In this document: positions 8,574 to 19,407 of the stretch, one piece after another | Position numbering within the stretch: position 1 is the first letter of the stretch | Layout of the letters: the number at the start of each line of letters is the position of its first letter | NCBI RefSeq assembly: GCF_010686685.1 | Contig: NZ_JAAGWD010000003.1 | Span: 62,001 to 126,000, forward strand | Direction: 5' to 3' | DNA length: 64,000 bases | Origin: Pontibacter burrus | Lineage (GTDB): Bacteria; Bacteroidota; Bacteroidia; Cytophagales; Hymenobacteraceae | The notes under the pieces: model-generated | What the model was told of the DNA's origin: nothing | What the model saw: the letters and a program-made list of their open reading frames with translations, nothing else | Databases searched by the model: none | Translations under genes and position numbers: made by a program

Positions 8574-10172
8574 TTAGTTTGGAGATTGAATGATCTGGAG
8601 ATTTGAAAATGCACGCTGATTTATAGCTAGTTGGTTCGTGTTTATAGTTGCTTCAGGTTCCGGCTGTAAAACCGCAGTTTTGGGTTCAGCTATAGTTGGC
8701 TCCTTCATATTGTAAGCCTGTAGTTGTTCTGTAATGGAAGGTCTGGCCATGTCGATGATGGGTTGCGGATACAGCCCCAGCCAGAGTAAGCCAAGCACCA
8801 TCGGTACAGCGATCAGCATTTCACGGAAGTTCAGGTCGCGGAATGTTTCCTGTTGCGGGCCGGGCTCGTAAAATACTTTCTGCATAATGCGTAACGAGTA
8901 AGCCGTTGCCATCACGATACCGATCGTAGCAAAAACAGTCAGCCAGTTGTTAGCCTGCCAGGAACCGACTAAAGTCAGAAATTCAGCGATAAAATTGCCA
9001 AGGCCGGGAAGGCCCAGTGTTGCCATTACAAACACTAACGCCACAACGCCCATCCTCGGAGCTTTTGACCAGAAGCCGCCCATCTGCGCCAGATCGCGGG
9101 TATGCAGGCGCTCGTACAGGAAGCCGGCCAATATAAATAGCGCACCGGTACTTAGCCCGTGCGCGATCATCTGCATCACCACGCCTTGTAGTGCCCATTC
9201 GTTAAAGGCAAAAACACCCAGAATCACAAAGCCCATGTGGCTCACAGAAGTATAAGCTACCAGGCGTTTCAGGTCGGTTTGCGAGTAAGCAACTATAGCT
9301 CCGTATAGTATGCCGATAACACCTAACAGCATGGCCCAGGGCGCAAATTCCACAGCAGCAGTCGGGAAGAGTGGCACGACGAATCTAAGCAAGCCATAAG
9401 CCCCGGTTTTAAGCAACAGCCCGGCTAAAATAACGCTACCCGCGGTTGGAGCCTGTGAGTGTGCATCGGGCAGCCATGAATGGAAGGGAACCACCGGTAA
9501 CTTTACCAGGAAAGCAGCCAGGAAACCAAACATCAGCAGGCGTGCAGCATCAGTGGTAAGCGGTGTATTAAGGAGCTCAAAGTAGTTAAAAGTATAGTTG
9601 CCTGCTTCGGAGCCGTGGATAAAGTAGAGACCAAGGATCGCCAGCAACATGAGCAAGCCGCTTGCCTGCGTAAACAGGAAGAATTTGAAAGCTGCGTAGG
9701 TACGGTTCTCATGCCCCCAAACCCCGATCAGGAAATACATCGGTATCAGCATTACTTCCCAGAAAAAGTAGAACAGGAACAAATCCATGGTCAGGAATAC
9801 ACCTGCAATACCAGCCAAGACCCAGAGCAAATTAAAATGGAAGAAGCCGACTTTGGTTTTGATCTCTTTCCAGGAGATAAGTACGGACAGCAAACCGAGA
9901 AAGAAGGTCAGTAATAACATCAGCAGACTTAATCCATCCAGCGCCAAACTAAAGCTCACTCCCCATTGCGGAATCCATGGTATATCGTAGCGGATCAGCC
10001 ATGCAGAACCAGTTGTTGCTTCCGTGCTGATCCAAAGATAAACTATAAGTATAAGGTCGAGCAAAATGGCACCCAACGCCACCCAGCGAGGCAATTCCGG
10101 GCTAACTTTTTTAGAGAGCCAGGCCAGCAGTCCGCCAGCCATCAGTATCACAATCAGCCAGACGAGTATCAT
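8574..10172 (-). CDS. nuoM: NADH-quinone oxidoreductase subunit M
   Basis: A 532-residue antiporter-like subunit of the complex I membrane arm. FYFFWEVMLIPMYFLIG holds the conserved glutamate of helix 5 and LPVVPFHSWLPDAHSQAPT is the family signature. The last 60 or so residues are a polar tail beyond the final helix, rich in Pro, Glu and Thr, longer than in many NuoM proteins. The start overlaps the nuoL stop by 4 bases (ATGA), indicating translational coupling. Confidence 0.97.
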   Translation of the reverse strand: MILVWLIVILMAGGLLAWLSKKVSPELPRWVALGAILLDLILIVYLWISTEATTGSAWLIRYDIPWIPQWGVSFSLALDGLSLLMLLLTFFLGLLSVLISWKEIKTKVGFFHFNLLWVLAGIAGVFLTMDLFLFYFFWEVMLIPMYFLIGVWGHENRTYAAFKFFLFTQASGLLMLLAILGLYFIHGSEAGNYTFNYFELLNTPLTTDAARLLMFGFLAAFLVKLPVVPFHSWLPDAHSQAPTAGSVILAGLLLKTGAYGLLRFVVPLFPTAAVEFAPWAMLLGVIGILYGAIVAYSQTDLKRLVAYTSVSHMGFVILGVFAFNEWALQGVVMQMIAHGLSTGALFILAGFLYERLHTRDLAQMGGFWSKAPRMGVVALVFVMATLGLPGLGNFIAEFLTLVGSWQANNWLTVFATIGIVMATAYSLRIMQKVFYEPGPQQETFRDLNFREMLIAVPMVLGLLWLGLYPQPIIDMARPSITEQLQAYNMKEPTIAEPKTAVLQPEPEATINTNQLAINQRAFSNLQIIQSPN

Positions 10173-12055
10173 AGGAACAGGCTTATAGTTAGAATCATGA
10201 TCGCGCCAACCACAATGCCGGCTACATAGTTGCGAAGCACCCCGTTCTGCGTTTCCGAGAACATCACATGGAAGCCTTCGGCCATACGGGCAAGTCCGGT
10301 GTAGAAGCTGTCGATAAAGTCGCGTTTGTTGAGTCTGGAGATAAACACATACGGCCGCACGATCAGGGCATCATACAGCGCATCGAAACCCCAGCCCGAA
10401 TGCCAGAAACGGTGCAGCGTCATCGCAAAATCAGAGCGCTCTATACTTGCCAGTAAAGCTGGACTTTTAATGTAGAACAGGTACGCTACGAAAACACCAC
10501 CCAATGAAACTATAGCTGCGATTAACTGGAACATCCATTCGTTAGCAGCCAGTACTTCATTGGCTACTATACCCGGCAGCACCGGCGCCATCAGGTTAGA
10601 GAATAAAATAATATGTGCGAAGTTGTGTGGCAGTTCAATAAAACCACCAACCAGCGAAAGTATAGCCAGGATGATAAGCGGAATGGTAATGACTTTGCCC
10701 GGTGGGTGCTCCAAGTGCGTTTTGCTCTCCCCAAAGAAGGTAATGAACACCATCCGGAACGTATAAATGGATGTGATAAAAGCGCCGAATAATCCCGCTA
10801 AGTAAAACCAGATGCTACCATTCTCGCCAGCCAGTGCATACCACAAAATCTGATCTTTACTATAGAAACCTGCGGTGATAAGTGGCAAGGCTGCCAGTGA
10901 TGCTGCTCCGATCAGGAAGGTCCAGTATACGATGGGCATTTTATGGCGAAGGCCACCCATTTTGCGCATGTCCTGCTCGTGGTGTAATGCCATGATGATT
11001 GCCCCGGCGCACAGGAAGAGCAGCGCCTTAAAGAAGCCGTGGATCATAAAATGAAAGATACCTGCCGACCAGGCACCAACACCAAGTGCTAAGAACATGT
11101 AGCCGATCTGGCTGATGGTGGAGTAGGCGAGTACCCGTTTCAGGTCGTATTGGGTAAGAGCTGAGAAGCCAGCCAGCAGCAAGGTAACAGCGCCAACTAT
11201 AGCCACAATCGTTTGTGCCAGCGGAGCTAGCTCAAAGATCACATACATACGCGCGATCAGGTAAACACCAGCCGTTACCATAGTGGCCGCGTGTATAAGC
11301 GCAGAAACCGGCGTAGGACCAGCCATCGCATCGGGTAGCCAGGTTTGCAGCGGCAATTGTCCGGATTTACCCACCGCACCACCTAAGAGCAGTAAAGCAA
11401 CTATAATCGCCATTTGGGAGCCAACACTCCAGGCTTGCGGCGCTTCAGTAAGTATTGTCTGGATATGCAGCGTACCAAACGCCTGGAACAGCATGAATAA
11501 CCCGATTGCCATGGCGGTATCGCCGACACGGGTGATTAGGAAAGCTTTTCGGGCAGCATAACCGTTTTCCGGCTCTTTGTACCAGAACCCGATGAGCAGG
11601 TACGAGCACAACCCCACACCTTCCCAGCCTAAGTATAAAAGCAGCAGGTTATCAGCCATTACCAGCATCAGCATGGAGCCTACAAAGAGGTTCATGCACG
11701 CAAAAAAGCGGGAATAATCCTGGTCGTCGGCCATGTAGGCGGTGGCGTAGAAATGTATGAGCGCACCTACAAACGTGATCACGAAAACGAAAACTATAGA
11801 CAGTGCATCAATATGGAATGCAATGGAAGGAGTGAAGCCCGCCACGTTAAACCATTGCCATACTTCCTGGTGGTAAAACTCCGGCCGGTTCTGCAGAAAT
11901 TCTATACCCAACAAAATAGTAATGATTGCTGAAACCGCCACGCTGCCCACGCCAAGTATAGCTACTAACGAGCGCGACAAACGGGTGCCAAAAAGGATCA
12001 GCAACAGTGCTCCCAGAAACGGCAGCGCAGGTATAAGCCAGAGTAGATTTTCCAT
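10169..12055 (-). CDS. nuoL: NADH-quinone oxidoreductase subunit L
   Basis: A 628-residue distal membrane-arm subunit, the largest of the three antiporter-like proteins. It has the signature GKSGQLPLQTWLPDAMAGPT and continues after the antiporter core into a C-terminal part that in this family forms the long lateral helix along NuoM and NuoN, ending in another membrane helix. It lies 6 bases from nuoK and overlaps nuoM by 4, in the usual K-L-M-N order. Confidence 0.97.
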   Translation of the reverse strand: MENLLWLIPALPFLGALLLILFGTRLSRSLVAILGVGSVAVSAIITILLGIEFLQNRPEFYHQEVWQWFNVAGFTPSIAFHIDALSIVFVFVITFVGALIHFYATAYMADDQDYSRFFACMNLFVGSMLMLVMADNLLLLYLGWEGVGLCSYLLIGFWYKEPENGYAARKAFLITRVGDTAMAIGLFMLFQAFGTLHIQTILTEAPQAWSVGSQMAIIVALLLLGGAVGKSGQLPLQTWLPDAMAGPTPVSALIHAATMVTAGVYLIARMYVIFELAPLAQTIVAIVGAVTLLLAGFSALTQYDLKRVLAYSTISQIGYMFLALGVGAWSAGIFHFMIHGFFKALLFLCAGAIIMALHHEQDMRKMGGLRHKMPIVYWTFLIGAASLAALPLITAGFYSKDQILWYALAGENGSIWFYLAGLFGAFITSIYTFRMVFITFFGESKTHLEHPPGKVITIPLIILAILSLVGGFIELPHNFAHIILFSNLMAPVLPGIVANEVLAANEWMFQLIAAIVSLGGVFVAYLFYIKSPALLASIERSDFAMTLHRFWHSGWGFDALYDALIVRPYVFISRLNKRDFIDSFYTGLARMAEGFHVMFSETQNGVLRNYVAGIVVGAIMILTISLFL

Positions 12056-12061
12056 AGTTGG

Positions 12062-12370
12062 TTATCCTTTCATTAAGTTAGCGGCATCACTGTCCAGGGT
12101 TTTGAGCTGGTGATAGATCTGAAGTATAAGTGCGAGCCCTACCGACACTTCGGCAGCAGCCATAGTCAGTATAAAAATGAACATCACCTGCCCGTCGGGT
12201 TGCACCCATTTAGAGCCGGCAACTATAAAAGCCAGCCCGGCTGCATTGAGCATGATCTCGACAGAAATGAGCATGAAGATGATGTTGCGGCGAATAAGCA
12301 CGCTGATCAGGCCCAGCATAAAAAGTACGCCAGCCAGCAGTAAAGCGGCTTCCATGTGTGCGGGTGTCAT
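12062..12370 (-). CDS. nuoK: NADH-quinone oxidoreductase subunit K
   Basis: A 102-residue three-helix subunit of the complex I membrane arm. The motif LISVEIMLNAAGLAF carries the conserved glutamate used in proton transfer. A frame upstream stays open to 12481, but I place the start at the ATG at 12370: the protein then has the normal family length (about 100) and the ATG overlaps the nuoJ stop as ATGA, while the upstream extension is only out-of-frame nuoJ sequence. Confidence 0.95.
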   Translation of the reverse strand: MTPAHMEAALLLAGVLFMLGLISVLIRRNIIFMLISVEIMLNAAGLAFIVAGSKWVQPDGQVMFIFILTMAAAEVSVGLALILQIYHQLKTLDSDAANLMKG

Positions 12371-12912
12371 ATGGCGGCGCTCCTTCCTTCTTTTGGTTGT
12401 AAAAACCGGTGTACTACTTTTTTCTTTTGGCGGCCCAGGTGATATGCACCTACTATACCGGCCATCAGCAGTATGCCGCACAACTGCACACCCAGCATAT
12501 AAGGTCCGTATAACGACATGCCCACCACTCTGGCATCAACAGCCACAAGTGCTTCGGTCGGTTGTGTATCAGGGGCTAAAATGATGTAAGCAAGTTCTGC
12601 CAGCAACACCAACGAAAGTATCGCCGGACCAACCCAAACCCGGGGAGTAAGCCAGGCCTTTTCCTTATCAACGTCTTCATGCGTCAGGTTCAGCATCATG
12701 ATTACGAAAATGATGAGTACAACTATAGCTCCAGCATAAATGATGATTTCCAGCGCAGCCATGAACGGCGCACCCAGTGTGAAAAACACGACAGCCACTG
12801 CCAGGAAAGAAACTACTAGGTAGAGCAGCGCATGGATGATGTTGTAGCGTGTTATCGTTAGGATGGTAGCGATTGTGGCAACTGCTGCCGCGATGTAAAA
12901 TGTCAGTTCCAT
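12367..12912 (-). CDS. nuoJ: NADH-quinone oxidoreductase subunit J
   Basis: A 181-residue membrane-arm subunit with five predicted helices. The region AALEIIIYAGAIVVLIIFVIMML is the conserved third helix with its pi-bulge glycine context, important for coupling in complex I. The C-terminal tail is basic (KKKVVHRFLQ). It begins 4 bases after nuoI ends and overlaps nuoK by 4. Confidence 0.96.
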   Translation of the reverse strand: MELTFYIAAAVATIATILTITRYNIIHALLYLVVSFLAVAVVFFTLGAPFMAALEIIIYAGAIVVLIIFVIMMLNLTHEDVDKEKAWLTPRVWVGPAILSLVLLAELAYIILAPDTQPTEALVAVDARVVGMSLYGPYMLGVQLCGILLMAGIVGAYHLGRQKKKVVHRFLQPKEGRSAAI

Positions 12913-12916
12913 GGCC

Positions 12917-13432
12917 TTAAGGGATTAAGCTTTTAACATCTACCGGCGGACGCTCATTTTCAGCTTCGCCTTTATCTTTTCCGCCGATAGCCATGCCCGC
13001 TACTTTATAGTAGTTGTAGCCGTGATATTTGCCCTGACCGTTTATCAGCAGGTCTTTTTTCTCATACACCAGGTTCTGGCGGTTATATTCTCCCATCTCA
13101 AAATCAGGGACAAGCTGTATGGCGTAAGTAGGGCAGGCATCTTCGCAGTAACCACAGAAAATGCAACGCGAAAAGTTTATTCTGAAAAACTCCGGGTAAC
13201 GTCGGCCATGCTCGTCTTCGGTGGCTTGTAGCGAGATGCAGTCTACGGGGCAGGCAGCAGCACACAAATTGCAGGCTACGCAGCGTTCACCGCCGTCGGG
13301 GTCGCGGGAGAGCACGATGCGGCCGCGCCAACGTGTCGGAAGTATAGCCTTCTGCTCGGGGTACTGTATGGTGTCCCGCTTATGGAATGCATGCAGAAAT
13401 GTAAGCCACATACTGCGCAACAAACTAAACAT
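12917..13432 (-). CDS. nuoI: NADH-quinone oxidoreductase subunit I
   Basis: A 171-residue ferredoxin-like subunit with two 4Fe-4S clusters (N6a and N6b), passing electrons toward cluster N2 in NuoB. Cys51, 54, 57 and 61 form [12 protein letters not shown], and Cys90, 93, 96 and 100 form [12 protein letters not shown]. The N terminus contacts the membrane arm. A 273-base repeat-filled gap separates it from nuoH, so the locus is not strictly one compact operon. Confidence 0.97.
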   Translation of the reverse strand: MFSLLRSMWLTFLHAFHKRDTIQYPEQKAILPTRWRGRIVLSRDPDGGERCVACNLCAAACPVDCISLQATEDEHGRRYPEFFRINFSRCIFCGYCEDACPTYAIQLVPDFEMGEYNRQNLVYEKKDLLINGQGKYHGYNYYKVAGMAIGGKDKGEAENERPPVDVKSLIP

Positions 13433-13454
13433 AGCTGCTCCTTTCTTTTATATT

Positions 13455-13670
13455 TTACTTTCCCCTTGAGGGGACTACAGGGGTGTTTACTCCTGCTGAA
13501 TTATTTTATAGTTTAAGCTATTGGGGTTTCAACTGTCCCTTTTACACCCCTATGGTCCCCTCAAGGGGACAGTTTCTGCTATTACTTCTTTTTGTCATCT
13601 CGACGATAGGAGAGATCTATCTCAACTATAAGCTGTATTAGATTTCTCACTTTGTTCGAAATGACATTAA
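13455..13670. repeat. Repeats in the nuoH-nuoI gap
   Basis: The gap holds an inverted pair of CCCCTTGAGGGGAC-type elements (about 13464-13480 and 13555-13572), and a TGTCATCTCGA...TCGAAATGACA pair (13593-13603 with 13656-13666) that would fold into a 74-base hairpin with inner GAGATCTATC/GATTTCTC pairing. The latter is the same family as the arms in islands A-D. No gene is seen. The elements sit within the nuo locus and must be read through if it is one transcript. Confidence 0.75.
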
Positions 13671-13705
13671 AAGATTATTCATTAATCATTCGTCATTAAA
13701 CATTA

Positions 13706-14668
13706 TTACCCTTCCAGCCACAGCACCACAGCAGCAGTTACCATCAAATTCACTAAAGTCAATGGTAGCAATATCTTCCAGCCGTACTCCATCAACTGGT
13801 CATATCGCGGTCTTGGCATAGAGGCGCGTAGGAGGATGAAGATCATCAGGAAAGCGACTACTTTGATGATGAACCAGACGATGGGCGGCAGGAAATCAGG
13901 GCCTAGCCAGCCGCCGAAGTATAGCGTTACCAACATACAGGAAATAAGCGTGATGCCCATGTATTCCCCGATAAAGAACATCCCGAACTTCATGCCTGAG
14001 TACTCCGAGTGGAAGCCCGCGATCAGCTCACTTTCCGCTTCAGGAATATCAAAAGGCAGGCGGTGGGTTTCGGCGATACCAGCTATAAAGAAGATAACAA
14101 AGCCCAGGATCTGTGGAATGAAAAACCATAGGCCCTGTTGTGCTTCCACGATCTCGCGGAGGTTGAAAGAGCCGGCCATCAGCACCACACCCATCAGCGC
14201 CAGACCCATAAAAACTTCATATGAGATCATCTGCGCCGCGCCGCGCATGGCACCCAGCAAACTATACTTGTTGTTCGATGACCAGCCACCGAGAATGATA
14301 CTATAAGCACCCATCGAAGACATCGCGAGGAAAAACAGCAAGCCAATGTTTAGGTCGGCAACTATAATTCCGGGAGCAAACGGTATCACTACAAAGCTGA
14401 GTAATACGCTGATCACAACTATAGCCGGTGCCAGCACAAAGACGGGCTTATCAGCAAATGGCGGAACCCAATCCTGCTTAAAGAAAAGTTTAATAGAGTC
14501 GGCAGCAACTATAAGCAGGCCAAACGGACCAGCGCGATTAGGGCCGTAACGATCCTGCCAGAGTGCGAGCATGCGGCGTTCCACCCAAATGAGTGCGGCT
14601 GCCACATTCAGCATCACGAAGAGTACGCCGCCGATGATCAGAAAGTAGTTTGGTGCTGCGGTTTCCAT
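13706..14668 (-). CDS. nuoH: NADH-quinone oxidoreductase subunit H
   Basis: A 320-residue membrane subunit (eight helices) that forms part of the quinone-binding chamber where the peripheral and membrane arms meet. Conserved charged loops are visible: [12 protein letters not shown] and [17 protein letters not shown] with its acidic E-channel residues, and [18 protein letters not shown] near the N terminus. The start overlaps the 3' end of nuoG by 31 bases. No internal start would shorten it sensibly. Confidence 0.97.
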   Translation of the reverse strand: METAAPNYFLIIGGVLFVMLNVAAALIWVERRMLALWQDRYGPNRAGPFGLLIVAADSIKLFFKQDWVPPFADKPVFVLAPAIVVISVLLSFVVIPFAPGIIVADLNIGLLFFLAMSSMGAYSIILGGWSSNNKYSLLGAMRGAAQMISYEVFMGLALMGVVLMAGSFNLREIVEAQQGLWFFIPQILGFVIFFIAGIAETHRLPFDIPEAESELIAGFHSEYSGMKFGMFFIGEYMGITLISCMLVTLYFGGWLGPDFLPPIVWFIIKVVAFLMIFILLRASMPRPRYDQLMEYGWKILLPLTLVNLMVTAAVVLWLEG

Positions 14669-17373
14669 TGTAGTTCTCGGTTTAGGATGGCCCAGGCAGG
14701 TAGTTCGGCAAATTTAACTCCAGGCAAGCCCACAGGTAAGCCGGCAGTCCCGCTGGCTATAGTTGGGCTTAACTTTACTGGCAACTGATAGAGCTGTCCG
14801 TCAATGGCAAATGGCATCAACTGTCCTTCGTACAGCTTCATGCGCAATGCATCGTCGGTGTTAATGGCAATGTATGGTTCAGGTATGCGCTCCTGTATAG
14901 AAGCAGATTGCGCACTCAGTTCTTCAGATCCGAAAATATGATGCAGCGGAAGAATAAACAGGTGTCCGTCCATCGGCATGAACTTTTCAGGCACTGCTGC
15001 TGAGAAGGAGACTTCATACGACGTGTCGGGTTCTAGTAATCTTATTCCCGGATCGCCGCCTTTCAGATGTCCTCCTACTTCCTGCTGGTATTTGTTAACA
15101 GACTGGTTTGAGTTCCAGCCCGGAGCCCAGAAGAAGGGGATCATGGAAGAAGGTGGTTGACCGCGGTAACCTTCCATAGTATAAGACAGTGGTGAATCCG
15201 GGTCTTCGGCAGGTTTTTGTTCGCTTACATTGATGTTGGCCCGCATGGCAGTTCTGCCGCTGAAACGGTGCGGTTCACGTGGTATCTTCTGCCCGGCAAT
15301 CCTGAAATCAGATGGAGGTGTTACCATTTCAATGCCTTTCATTTCAGGATGTTCTTTAACTATAGCGCTCAGTATATCATCGTAGCCGTGCCACCAACTG
15401 ATCTGGTCGTGGGCAACTATAGTTCCGAGCTCACCCAGCCAGCGCCAGCTTTCCTGTATATCTTCTATAGTTGGATATACCTGGTAAAAGCGCTGTGCCC
15501 GCCCTTCGTTATTGATAAGTGTGCCATCGGCTTCAGAAAAAGCTCCGGCAGCTAGCAGCACATCGGCATGTTCAGTAGTCTGGCTGTGCAGGTAATCCAG
15601 CACGATCACTTTTTTGCAGGACTTCAGGAAGTTGGTAACGGCACCTTCACTGGCGTGTCGGTACAGATCATTCTCAACTATAATAACTGTATCAGCATAG
15701 CCGTTCTCTACTGCTTCAAAAGCAGACTGTAACCGGTGGCCGCCTAACATAGCTAATCCCATGCTGTTGCTGGTCGGTAAGGTCAACACTATACCTGCGG
15801 ATTTCTCTTTTGCCACCAGGGCATTGGTAATGTTAGCTGCTGCCTTTACTATAGCTTCGTGGCCGGAAGATGTGCCGGAAATGATAACCGGGTTTTTCGC
15901 TTTCATCAGGGCATCTGCAATTTGCTGTGCCAGGTGCAAGTCATTATTTTTCAGACCTCTTACGCCGGGCGATTCCGGATAAATGATGTTGGCGACAGCA
16001 AAGCCTAAACGCGCAATAGCATCCGGGGCGGCAAAGTAGGTTTGCGTTGCCAGTTCGTCCAGTTTAGTTGCGGTAGGGACTGCTATGAAAAGTGGGCCTT
16101 TTTCTGATTGTACCAGTTCGCGTACAGCCGCATCCTGCCAAACCGGGATCTTTGCCTCGGAAACCTGTTCTAACAATGGTTCCTGGCGCACAGCCTGCCT
16201 TACGGCCAGCGCCAGCATAGGAGCTGTGTTGGTCAGATCTTCGCCAAGTATAAATACGGCATCGGCTTTCTCCACTTCGCGCAGGCTCGGGGTACGGGCG
16301 TCGCTTTCCCGTAGTATTTTCAGGGAGAGTTCTGTCAAGTCATGTTCTGCATCTGATACCCCATGATGGAAATTGTCTTCGCCTACCAGGGTTTTCAGCA
16401 TAAAGTTAGATTCTAAAGATGCCCGTGGCGAGCCGATGCCAATTACCCTGCCTTGGCGCATCAGCTGTACTGCTGCCTGCAAAGCGGTATACTTATCAGT
16501 AGCTTCTGGTAGGTTACTGCGGACTAATGATTTGCGAATTCGGCTGACGCTATTCACATGCTCGTAGCCAAAACGACCGCGGTCGCAGAGGAAATAACCG
16601 TTTACTTCTCCGTTGTAGCGGTTGGTAATGTTACGCAAGGTACCGTAGCGTTCGCCGGCTGTAATGTTGCAACCCAAACTACAATGATGACACACCGATG
16701 CCGCCATTGTGAGGTCCCATTTGCGGGTATAGTGTTGTTTTAAAGTTTTGTCGGTGAATACACCAGTCGGGCAGACTTCTGCCAGGTTTCCGCTGAACTC
16801 ACTTTCCAGTACACCGTCTTCGGCACGGCCAAAGTATAAATGGTTGTGGGCTGCAAATACGTCCAGGTCCTTTCCGCCGGCATAATCTTTATAATAGCGC
16901 ACACAACGGTAGCACTGTATGCAGCGGTTCATTTCGTGGTTCAGAAACGGGCCCAGGTACTGGTTAATGTACGTGCGCTTATCGAAGGTATAGTTTCTAT
17001 AGTTGTGGCCGGTCATCACGGTCATGTCCTGCAGGTGGCAGGCGCCGCCTTCGTCGCAAACTGCGCAATCGTGCGGGTGGTTCGTCATCAGCCAACCAAT
17101 TACGTGTGCCCTGAATTCTTTGGCTTCGGGGTCAACTATAGAAATGCGCATACCATCCCGCACCTGCTCCATACACGACATAAAGAGCTTGCCCTTGGTA
17201 TCGTTCTCATCTTTATACACCTTTACAGCGCACTGACGGCAGGCGCCGATAGAGCCCATGGCCGGATGCCAGCAGAAATAGGGCAGGTCCTGGCCCAGCG
17301 TCAGGCAAGTCTCCAATAGGTTCTTTCCGGTCGGTACTTCAAAAGGGGTGTTATCTATATAGATGGTTGCCAT
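14638..17373 (-). CDS. nuoG: NADH-quinone oxidoreductase subunit G
   Basis: A 911-residue iron-sulfur subunit of the peripheral arm. The N-terminal 2Fe-2S domain has Cys34, 45, 48 and 67 (N1b). [14 protein letters not shown] gives the His/Cys ligands of N5, [11 protein letters not shown] plus the later CPTG gives N4, and CHHCSLGC with a downstream Cys in FLCDRGRFG gives the extra cluster N7, which many complex I enzymes have lost. The remainder is a molybdopterin-oxidoreductase-like domain that has lost the cofactor role in this family. It overlaps nuoF by 19 bases and nuoH by 31. Confidence 0.96.
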   Translation of the reverse strand: MATIYIDNTPFEVPTGKNLLETCLTLGQDLPYFCWHPAMGSIGACRQCAVKVYKDENDTKGKLFMSCMEQVRDGMRISIVDPEAKEFRAHVIGWLMTNHPHDCAVCDEGGACHLQDMTVMTGHNYRNYTFDKRTYINQYLGPFLNHEMNRCIQCYRCVRYYKDYAGGKDLDVFAAHNHLYFGRAEDGVLESEFSGNLAEVCPTGVFTDKTLKQHYTRKWDLTMAASVCHHCSLGCNITAGERYGTLRNITNRYNGEVNGYFLCDRGRFGYEHVNSVSRIRKSLVRSNLPEATDKYTALQAAVQLMRQGRVIGIGSPRASLESNFMLKTLVGEDNFHHGVSDAEHDLTELSLKILRESDARTPSLREVEKADAVFILGEDLTNTAPMLALAVRQAVRQEPLLEQVSEAKIPVWQDAAVRELVQSEKGPLFIAVPTATKLDELATQTYFAAPDAIARLGFAVANIIYPESPGVRGLKNNDLHLAQQIADALMKAKNPVIISGTSSGHEAIVKAAANITNALVAKEKSAGIVLTLPTSNSMGLAMLGGHRLQSAFEAVENGYADTVIIVENDLYRHASEGAVTNFLKSCKKVIVLDYLHSQTTEHADVLLAAGAFSEADGTLINNEGRAQRFYQVYPTIEDIQESWRWLGELGTIVAHDQISWWHGYDDILSAIVKEHPEMKGIEMVTPPSDFRIAGQKIPREPHRFSGRTAMRANINVSEQKPAEDPDSPLSYTMEGYRGQPPSSMIPFFWAPGWNSNQSVNKYQQEVGGHLKGGDPGIRLLEPDTSYEVSFSAAVPEKFMPMDGHLFILPLHHIFGSEELSAQSASIQERIPEPYIAINTDDALRMKLYEGQLMPFAIDGQLYQLPVKLSPTIASGTAGLPVGLPGVKFAELPAWAILNRELQWKPQHQTTF

Positions 17374-18656
17374 GCTTTTGCTTTGCTCCAGGGACAGTGG
17401 TGTTCGTGAATGTGCCGTTCAAAATCTTCTCTGAAATATTTCAGAGCGCTCTGCAGGGGTTCCATAGCGCCGGGTGCTAATGCGCAAAACGTGTTGCCGG
17501 GGCCAAGGTATTTCGTATGGAAATCAAGCGTCAGCAGGTGTTCGGGTTTGCCTTCGCCTTTGTCAATGGCAAGTAGTATTCGTTCCACCCAAGGCAATCC
17601 TTCGCGGCAAGGCGTACAGAATCCGCATGATTCCTGTGCAAAGAAATGCTGCAGGTTCAGCGTAAAGCCAACCGGGCAGGTCTGGTCGTCCATAATGATC
17701 ATCGTGCCTGTTCCCATACGACTTCCGGCTGCCTGTATCGAAGGATAATCCATTGGCAAATCCAGGTGTTCTTCTACTAAAAAGTCTGTGGATGCGCCGC
17801 CTGGTAATAGTCCCCGGAACAGGTAACCGTCCTGCATGCCGCCGGCATAGTCTTCCAAAATCTCACGTATGGTGGTACCCATCGGCAGTTCCCAGCAGCC
17901 TGGTGTTTTTACGCGGCCACTCACCCCAAAAAGTTTGGTCCCGGCATCTGCAGTCAGGCCTAAACCTTTGAACCACTCTGCTCCGTTGTTTATGATATGT
18001 GGCAGGCAGCAAAGTGTCTCCACGTTGTTAACTATAGTTGGCTTGCCAAACAAACCACTTACCTGCGGGAAAGGTGGCTTGGCTCTCGGGTTGGCTCGCT
18101 TACCTTCCAGGGCGTTTAGTAAAGCTGTTTCTTCGCCGCACATGTAGCGTCCAACACCGGTGTGCAGGTGCATGTCTAGGTTAAAGCCCGAGCCAAGTAT
18201 ATTCTGACCTAAATAGCCTGCATCGTAAGCTTCCTGAATGGCTTTGGTGATTTCTCCGGCAGCTACTTTATAAGCCCATCTCAAAAACACATAACTTATA
18301 CTTGCCTGTATGGCATAGGCCGCCACTATCATGCCTTCTATCAACTGGTGCGGATTTCCTTCTAAAAGCACGCGGTCTTTAAAGGTACCGGGCTCCATCT
18401 CGTCGGCGTTGGCTACCAGGTACTTTGGAGTGGCAGCATCAGGCCCCATGGGCACGAAGCTCCACTTTAAGCCGGTGTTAAAACCAGCTCCGCCACGGCC
18501 TTTCAGGTCCGATTCCTTGACCAGTGCCTGTACTTCCTGGGGAGTCATTTCCTTCAGAATTTTGCGCACAGACTGGTAACCGCCCACCTTCTCATACTCC
18601 TTTAAGCTGAGCGGTGCGCGACTGGGTACAATGTGTTGGGTAAGCGGCTTTTCCAT
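17355..18656 (-). CDS. nuoF: NADH-quinone oxidoreductase subunit F
   Basis: A 433-residue flavoprotein subunit that oxidises NADH. GRGGAGFNTGLKW (about 53-65) belongs to the FMN/NADH site. Cluster N3 ligands are Cys344, 347 and 350 in ESCGFCTPCREG, plus Cys391 in GNTFCAL. It acts with NuoE and NuoG as the NADH-input module. It lies 18 bases after nuoE. Confidence 0.97.
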   Translation of the reverse strand: MEKPLTQHIVPSRAPLSLKEYEKVGGYQSVRKILKEMTPQEVQALVKESDLKGRGGAGFNTGLKWSFVPMGPDAATPKYLVANADEMEPGTFKDRVLLEGNPHQLIEGMIVAAYAIQASISYVFLRWAYKVAAGEITKAIQEAYDAGYLGQNILGSGFNLDMHLHTGVGRYMCGEETALLNALEGKRANPRAKPPFPQVSGLFGKPTIVNNVETLCCLPHIINNGAEWFKGLGLTADAGTKLFGVSGRVKTPGCWELPMGTTIREILEDYAGGMQDGYLFRGLLPGGASTDFLVEEHLDLPMDYPSIQAAGSRMGTGTMIIMDDQTCPVGFTLNLQHFFAQESCGFCTPCREGLPWVERILLAIDKGEGKPEHLLTLDFHTKYLGPGNTFCALAPGAMEPLQSALKYFREDFERHIHEHHCPWSKAKAWQPSI

Positions 18657-18674
18657 AGGCCCGCTTGTTTGGGT

Positions 18675-19139
18675 TTAGGTATACTTGTTCAGGATCTCAT
18701 CCAGTTGTTCCACCGTCAGGTTACGGTACAGGTCGTTGTCAATCATCAGGGCGGGGGCACAGTCGCAGGTGCCAAGGCAGCAGTTTGGTAGTAAAGTAAA
18801 GCGGCCATCTGCTGTGGTCTGGCCATATTGTATGTTCAGTTTGTTGTGCAAGGCTTCTTTTATACCTTCGTAGCCCATCACGTAACAGCTGATGCTGTCG
18901 CAGAGCAGGATCACGTGCCGGCCAACCGGTCTGCGGAAGATCAGGTTATAAAACGTAGCCACGCTGTCCAGTTCCGCCGGAGACATCCCTACATAATCGG
19001 CCACATCTTTCAGGCTCTCATCCGACACCCAGCCATGGTTTTGCTGCACGATCTTCAGCGCTTCGATGCAGGCATTTTTAGGCGCCGGCACCAGGCTTAT
19101 TTCATGGTCTATCTGATGTTTCTCTTCAGCGGTAAGCAT
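18675..19139 (-). CDS. nuoE: NADH-quinone oxidoreductase subunit E
   Basis: A 154-residue thioredoxin-like subunit with one 2Fe-2S cluster (N1a). The ligands are Cys80 and Cys85 in LLCDSISC and Cys121 and Cys125 in CLGTC. The N-terminal helical part contacts NuoF. A 274-base repeat-filled gap separates it from nuoCD upstream, so nuoEFG-H may have its own promoter or depend on read-through. Confidence 0.96.
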   Translation of the reverse strand: MLTAEEKHQIDHEISLVPAPKNACIEALKIVQQNHGWVSDESLKDVADYVGMSPAELDSVATFYNLIFRRPVGRHVILLCDSISCYVMGYEGIKEALHNKLNIQYGQTTADGRFTLLPNCCLGTCDCAPALMIDNDLYRNLTVEQLDEILNKYT

Positions 19140-19147
19140 GGGCTTTT

Positions 19148-19407
19148 TAATTATGAATTAGAAATTAAAAATTAGAAATGAAGGTATGATTCAAGCCTTG
19201 TTGCTGTTCCGGATTTGTAATCCAGAACCTGTTACCTGCGGATTTACAATCCGCCTGTTTCCAGTTGTTAAAGCCTTTGCTTTTGCGGATTACAAATCCG
19301 CGGTTATTATACTTTCGGATTGCAAATCCGAAAGAGCAACTGGGCAATTAGCTATAGTTAACTTGTGTTCCTTTCCATTTCTAATTCCTAATTTTTAATT
19401 TCTAATC
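19148..19407. repeat. Repeat cluster in the nuoCD-nuoE gap
   Basis: The gap is framed by inverted arms: TTAGAAATTAAAAATTAGAAATG near 19156-19179 in short blocks, and the near complement CATTTCTAATTCCTAATTTT near 19376-19395. Inside are four short imperfect palindromes of the form CGGATT-N3-AATCCG: near 19209-19225, 19238-19254, 19285-19303 and 19315-19333. One ACTATAG-type motif (CTATAGTT) lies near 19351. The third and fourth palindromes are nearly perfect. No coding frame is credible here. The palindromes could fold in RNA or be small mobile or REP-like elements. Confidence 0.75.

Noticed and set aside
12371-12481. N-terminal extension of nuoK to 139 residues
   Set aside because: The added residues are out-of-frame nuoJ sequence. 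The ATG at 12370 gives the family length and a normal ATGA overlap.
19201-19340. CRISPR-like spacing of CGGATT palindromes in the nuoCD-nuoE gap
   Set aside because: The four units differ in sequence and spacing (about 29, 47 and 30 bases) and there are no cas genes. They fit dispersed palindromic repeats better.
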